From NCBI RefSeq assembly GCF_010811875.1, contig NZ_VKHP01000020.1:1-58992 (forward strand): DNA of 58,992 nucleotides, given 5' to 3'. Both the position numbers and the translations under genes were made by a program. Under the pieces are notes generated by a model. That model saw nothing but the letters and a program-made list of their open reading frames with translations, searched no databases and was not told the origin of the DNA. This document shows, one piece after another, positions 54,831-58,992 of this stretch. The stretch's first letter is position 1, and each line of letters starts with the position of its first letter. The DNA comes from Bradyrhizobium uaiense (GTDB lineage Bacteria > Pseudomonadota > Alphaproteobacteria > Rhizobiales > Xanthobacteraceae).

Positions 54831-55178
54831 CGGCGGCACGCCGGCAGCGTGATGCTGACAGGACAGCGACGTTGCTGCTTCTGTGCCGCCGAGGTCGGCT
54901 AACCCTTCCTGGGAGACGCTGTGTTGATCGACGAGCCGAACGCTAGCAGATTTTTGCGCGTAACGCGCCTCCTCGCCGAGGGCCGATGCGTTTAATCAAT
55001 CAGCAAAGTCGACCTAAATGATAAGCATCCAGCTATCAGTGACCGAGGTCATGATCCTCAAGCTCAACTGGCGCTTTCGCGGATTGCGGCAGGCAAGAGC
55101 TAATTTCGCTCGCGGATCCCTCCCAAGTCCGACAGACACCGCACATCACTGTCGGGACAGAATTTCCTTACGTTGCGC
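54831..55178. other. intergenic, no gene recognised
   Basis: About 350 bases between the nopM promoter and the small minus-strand gene, with nothing convincing seen. Confidence 0.4.
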
Positions 55179-55424
55179 TCAGTGTAGCCAACCCTCGCCG
55201 CGACCAACGAACTCAAGCACCGACTGCGCCTGGTTGATCTCGCGCGACACGCGCTTCAATATCCGTATTGCGACCTCTTCCGTCGCGATCAACCCCGCTC
55301 TTTCGCAGGCCAGCCCGAAATGATACATCACCTGTTCGTCGGATGGCGCGATACGATTCTGAAACAAGCTGATCGTCAATGATGAGAGCATATGCTCGAC
55401 GACGTCGTTTTCAGCCTGACTCAC
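55179..55424 (-). CDS. small hypothetical protein
   Basis: This 81-residue protein probably starts with GTG at 55424 after AGAAGGACGTAG. It is helical and acidic (NDVVEHMLSSLTISLFQNRIAPSDEQVMYHFGLACERAGLIATEEVAIRILKRV). It is unlike noise and could be a small chaperone by size and charge, next to the SKWP effector gene, but no family is recognised. Confidence 0.5.
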   Translation of the reverse strand: MSQAENDVVEHMLSSLTISLFQNRIAPSDEQVMYHFGLACERAGLIATEEVAIRILKRVSREINQAQSVLEFVGRGEGWLH

Positions 55425-55609
55425 GAATCTACGTCCTTCTGATTAGTCGCTCAATATTGTGCAGTATGGGCGTCGCCGATAGAGCTATGACACCTCTCAT
55501 TGTTTCGGGTTGTCGTGTCATGACGTCGCCCCATGAGTATCGAACACCACTAGCTGGCTTTCTTTCCTCGATCACCTCATCTGCTAACATCGCGTCTCCT
55601 CTCACGGGC

Positions 55610-57205
55610 CTACGCGGTCTCAGACGCGAGTTGCAGCTCCCTGACGATCTCGGTCACCCTCCCTTGCCCGGCGGCGTGGTGCGGCCACTTGCTAAAGCCA
55701 CACAGCAAATTCTCCGCTTCCAGCTTGGTAAAATTAAAGAGCCTGATACCGCGACCAAGGACCTCATTGACGATCGTGATCGTGGCTTGGCGAACGGCAC
55801 TTTCTTGTGGCGATCTGTTGAAGCCGATCAGCAGGCCCCTGAGATCCTGGGTAGTGAAATCCGAGAGCGCCATCCTCCGATCGGCGCGGCGAAGGACCTC
55901 GCCTGCGAGCACGACGGTCACTTGACCGCACGGCAGCTCGTCCGGCCAGTTACCGAAGCCGCTGACTAGGTTCGCAAGTCCCTGCTGTGAGAACTCGCAG
56001 AGCTGAGCGGCGCGGCGCAGGACCTCGCGAGCGAGTGCGACCGCGGCTCGGCGAGACGCGGCCTCTTCGGGCCACTTACTAAAACCGTTCACCAGGTTTG
56101 ACAGCCCCTGCTGAGTCAGATCGGGGAGCTGGGCAGCACGGCAAAATACTTCACCCGCGATCGCGACCGCGGCCATACGGCAAGTCGCATCTTCAGGCCA
56201 TTTGCAGAACCCGTTCACCAGGTTCGCCAATCCTTGCTGGGTATAATGCGGAAGCTGGACGGCACGGCGCAGGAGCTCACTTGCGATCGCGACTGTTGCC
56301 TGACGAGATGCAGTCTCCTCCGGCCATTTGCTGAAGCCGTTCACCAAATTCGCCAGATCCTGCTCGCTAAACTCGTGGAACCGCGTCGCACGTCCAAGCA
56401 CTTCGGTTGCAACCGCGATGGTGACTTGACCACAGGGCAACTCCTCAGGCCACTTGCTAAAACCGTTTACAAGGATGGCCAACCCCTGCTGAGGGAAATC
56501 GGCGAGCCGGCGGGGGCGCCGCAAGATTTCCAGTGCAAGCGTGGCCGCGGCTTGGCGCGAGGCCGCCTCTTCTGGCCATTTGCTAAATCCGTTTACCAGG
56601 CTCACCAACCCTTGCTGTCTAAATTCAGAGAGCTGATGGTGGCGGCTTGCTCGGCGGATGACCTCGCCCGCGATTGCAACCGCGGCCTGTCGAAAGTCAC
56701 TCCCTTCCGGCCACTTGCTGAAGCCGTTTATCAGCCCTGCCAGGCTGAGATTGTTCAATTCTTGAAGCGATCTGCTTTCCTCGCGACAAAATTTGGCTAT
56801 TCGGACCGCCCCATGGCGACATTCCGCTCTCCTGGCGTGCCTGCCGAATGATGCCGCAAATATGGAAAGCGCCCTGATACCGATCTTTCTCATCAGAGCA
56901 TGGTCCAGCTGCGACACGCGAGAAGCTATTCTCTCGCAAGTATCCCGACCCGCCTGACCTCCAGCCCTTCGGCTCACCGCATTGCATGTCGTCGCATAGC
57001 CCCACGATTTCTCTGCACGGATGCTTTCCTCGAAACTCGGTAGAAATCTGGATTGAAACTCAACGGCTGCTTGTTGCAGAAACACCGGCAGGTCCGCCTT
57101 GCACAGTTGCTTGTCGCGCCTGACGACTGCAGTCGAGAATTCAACAATGCCGACAGCGCGATCGATTTCGCTTAACGCCGTCGTGAGACTAGTTTGAACG
57201 GACAT
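55610..57205 (-). CDS. SKWP-repeat protein, candidate type III effector
   Basis: This 531-residue protein (ATG at 57205 after GGAAGG) has an N-terminal region of about 155 residues and then nine tandem repeats of about 40-42 residues: RQAAVAIAxEVLRRAxxLxxF(T/S)QQGLANLVNGFSKWPEE. SKWP is kept in six units and changed in three (CKWP, GNWP, NRSP). Ralstonia SKWP/RipS and Xanthomonas XopAD effectors are built of such HEAT/ARM-like repeats. They are much longer (over 1000 residues), so this is a short version. No convincing tts box is seen upstream. Host-targeted function is inference. Confidence 0.78.
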   Translation of the reverse strand: MSVQTSLTTALSEIDRAVGIVEFSTAVVRRDKQLCKADLPVFLQQAAVEFQSRFLPSFEESIRAEKSWGYATTCNAVSRRAGGQAGRDTCERIASRVSQLDHALMRKIGIRALSIFAASFGRHARRAECRHGAVRIAKFCREESRSLQELNNLSLAGLINGFSKWPEGSDFRQAAVAIAGEVIRRASRHHQLSEFRQQGLVSLVNGFSKWPEEAASRQAAATLALEILRRPRRLADFPQQGLAILVNGFSKWPEELPCGQVTIAVATEVLGRATRFHEFSEQDLANLVNGFSKWPEETASRQATVAIASELLRRAVQLPHYTQQGLANLVNGFCKWPEDATCRMAAVAIAGEVFCRAAQLPDLTQQGLSNLVNGFSKWPEEAASRRAAVALAREVLRRAAQLCEFSQQGLANLVSGFGNWPDELPCGQVTVVLAGEVLRRADRRMALSDFTTQDLRGLLIGFNRSPQESAVRQATITIVNEVLGRGIRLFNFTKLEAENLLCGFSKWPHHAAGQGRVTEIVRELQLASETA

Positions 57206-58323
57206 AAGACCTTCCGAGCTTTCATCGAAGCACCCTGCGGCTATATGCAAGCAGTCATCGCCTCTGGCTGGATATTAATCGTCCACGCTCTTTGGAGCAT
57301 CTGCCTGCGAGCGCCGGGCTGTTCACTCTGCGCACTTGCCCTGCGCGACTAAAAACGTGATTGCAGTTGTGGCCAACCACATTTTGCTGCCCGTTTCATT
57401 TCATCGTTCCAGCCATATGGCGACACCATTTGCCAGCCCTTGACAATGGCTGGCCCAGCGTTCCCGTGGCGATGGTGCAACTGCTCTTCCTGGCCATCGC
57501 CCGAACAAGATTGGCAATCAGCAAGCCATTCCCACCTCATCTCGATTTGCCAATGAGCCGTCGACGCGCGCCCCATCCTGAGCTTTGTGTTGATGCATCG
57601 GCAATTCTACAACCTGTCGCAGCGTGAGATTCAAGCTGTAAATCGACCTCCTGAGGCGCAGGCCGATTGTATAAGGCGGATATCGATTGCAATGATTTCC
57701 GGTGGAGTGGTTATTCAGTTCGACAACGCGTCCAGCTACATTTGCCGTCGATAGCTGAGATTCCACCCTTGGCTCATGCGCTTTGTTTGATCGGTTCGCG
57801 AGCGCCGTCAGTCGCGGTCAGGCGCGCCCCACCCTTCCCCATAGGGAGAACATCTCCGCCATGCCATTTCCCATGCTGTGGATGAGGGCCCTCAGGTCGC
57901 GCCCAGCCTGGACAATCAACAAAGCCGGACGCTTGTAGGTTTTGGTGCCATAAAGACCTTCGCGACCATGCTTTACCAGCTCATGCTAAAGCCACCTAAT
58001 GCCGGACGTGACTTAGCATCTCACCATCCTTGGTATCTGATACGCACAAATAAATTGTAGAGCGCAGGAATTGTGCAAGATACGCCATTACGGCGCAGTG
58101 AAAACCCGTGGAACTGCCACGATTTTTCGTCAGACGCGGGCCGCAAGGTGATATCGATTAACAGGAGCCTTGTACCAATCGAACTGCTCGCCACATCTGC
58201 GCAGAAACGGGTGGGAAGTCGCAAGTCCTCAGACGGAATTATTCGACATGAATGCGGCGGCACCGGTACTCATGACGATCCGCGTGCGTAATGCTCCGAA
58301 TGGCAAAGTGAACTACATCTGCA
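57206..58323. other. intergenic, no gene recognised
   Basis: About 1.1 kb. A frame around 57590-57750 (HRQFYNLSQREIQAVNRPP) looks slightly protein-like but lacks a start and homology. Part of it resembles 50570-50600. Confidence 0.4.
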
Positions 58324-58623
58324 ATGACTTCGATCGACGATAGATTAAGTGAGATCAGGTGGCTGCGGAACGAGATCTGGCGCTGCCGTCGGTTGCTTAA
58401 AACGGACCTATCTGGCGCAGAGCGCAAGGGCATTGAGAAGCGCCTGCTCGAACAGCTGTCTGCCTTTGAGCGGCTCTTGTCGACGACGTTTCCTTTGGCC
58501 TTGAACCCTAAAGTGAATTCGACCAAGAGCACCACGCCCCCGCCAAGCGGCTCTTCTGAAGCGCCCATCGAAAACGCCGCAATGGCATCAAGCAGTTCCT
58601 TCTCGAATTCGATTGGGAGCTAA
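58324..58623 (+). CDS. small hypothetical coiled-coil protein
   Basis: This 99-residue frame has a helical, basic first half (RLSEIRWLRNEIWRCRRLLKTDLSGAERKGIEKRLLEQLSAFERLL) and a Ser/Pro/Thr-rich tail. There is no clear ribosome site. The style fits a small regulator or secreted peptide, but it is not recognised. Confidence 0.35.
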   Translation: MTSIDDRLSEIRWLRNEIWRCRRLLKTDLSGAERKGIEKRLLEQLSAFERLLSTTFPLALNPKVNSTKSTTPPPSGSSEAPIENAAMASSSSFSNSIGS

Positions 58624-58992
58624 CCTCAGCAGTTTCTCGGCTCGATTCACACTCTCCGGCCCAACCTAATCCAAAGGCGACAATATCTGGAAGAGCGCGA
58701 TCGAATGTGCCCAACGCGAGCATTCCGGCGATCTTTTGCCAAGCATAGTCGATCTAGTCACCTGCTGGAAATGCTAGGCCGCCGACCGCCGTAGTAGCAC
58801 ATCGAACCTCAGAGCGCACCATGACTGCGCGGCGGCGATCAGGGTGAGACTCCAGCGACAATCAGGGGTTCTTCCGCATATTTGGTGCAGCTTGATCGAC
58901 CGGGGTTGGACAGGTTGCTCGGTCGTTCTCAGGCAGCCAGGAGGACGCGTCGACGCAATAGCGGGTAGCTTGCCCGGCCATACATTTGTCGT
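58624..58992. other. end of window, nothing recognised
   Basis: About 370 bases without a convincing gene on either strand. Confidence 0.4.

Noticed and set aside
57215..57235. tts-box-like GCTTCGATGAAAGCT upstream of the SKWP gene (minus strand)
   Set aside because: It has one extra base in the spacer, lacks the GTCA start and lies only about 15-25 bases before the ATG.
1..58992. CRISPR arrays, rRNA or tRNA genes, intact insertion sequences
   Set aside because: I saw no regularly spaced repeats, no rRNA segments, no convincing tRNA cloverleaf and no intact transposase gene. A dedicated scan was not possible.

Overview
The window looks like part of a rhizobial symbiosis island, most likely from Bradyrhizobium or a relative. 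It carries a complete rhizobial (Rhc) type III secretion system (T3SS) with its regulator TtsI. A clear nod box lies upstream of ttsI, and several tts boxes (TtsI-binding promoter elements, core GTCAGCTTnTCGAAAGCT) precede T3SS and effector genes. The genus is an inference from gene content. No rRNA, tRNA or housekeeping marker is present to settle it.

Region 1 (about 1-10.0 kb) reads as a small defence and accessory island. It holds two small membrane proteins, a frameshifted HEPN-like gene, a fusion of a GIY-YIG/T5orf172-type nuclease domain with two RNA polymerase alpha C-terminal domains, an AbiEi/AbiEii toxin-antitoxin pair, and a divergent 1351-residue protein with an XRE-type HTH.

Region 2 (about 10-24 kb) is gene-poor and decayed. 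It contains two degraded copies of what looks like one effector (NopP-like), a 742-residue putative effector, a cytochrome P450, a small membrane protein, a radical SAM protein, a hypothetical protein and a VirK-family protein.

Region 3 (about 24-48 kb) is the T3SS. The order is nod box, a small ORF, ttsI, rhcC2 and a CpaD-like lipoprotein on the plus strand. Next comes a minus-strand operon nopB-rhcJ-nolU-rhcL-rhcN-rhcO-rhcQ-rhcR-rhcS-[insert]-rhcT-rhcU. The plus strand then has rhcC1, a tts-box-linked putative effector, nopX, nopC, nopA, rhcD, an SctX-like gene, an SctY-like gene, rhcV and a TPR lipoprotein (y4yS type). The expected logic is: flavonoid and NodD act on the nod box, TtsI is made, tts boxes are activated, and the apparatus and effectors follow. 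The outer-membrane part is Tad-pilus-like (CpaC-like secretin, CpaD-like and TadD-like lipoproteins).

Region 4 (about 49-59 kb) holds a ferritin-like diiron protein, two adjacent ParA/MinD-like ATPases, a NopM-type LRR E3 ubiquitin ligase behind a tts box, and a protein with nine SKWP repeats of the kind known from Ralstonia and Xanthomonas effectors.

Most interesting are the nuclease/alpha-CTD fusion, the three-ORF cassette with its own tts box inserted between rhcS and rhcT, RhcU lacking the NPTH self-cleavage motif, the SKWP-repeat effector, and the paired ATPases.
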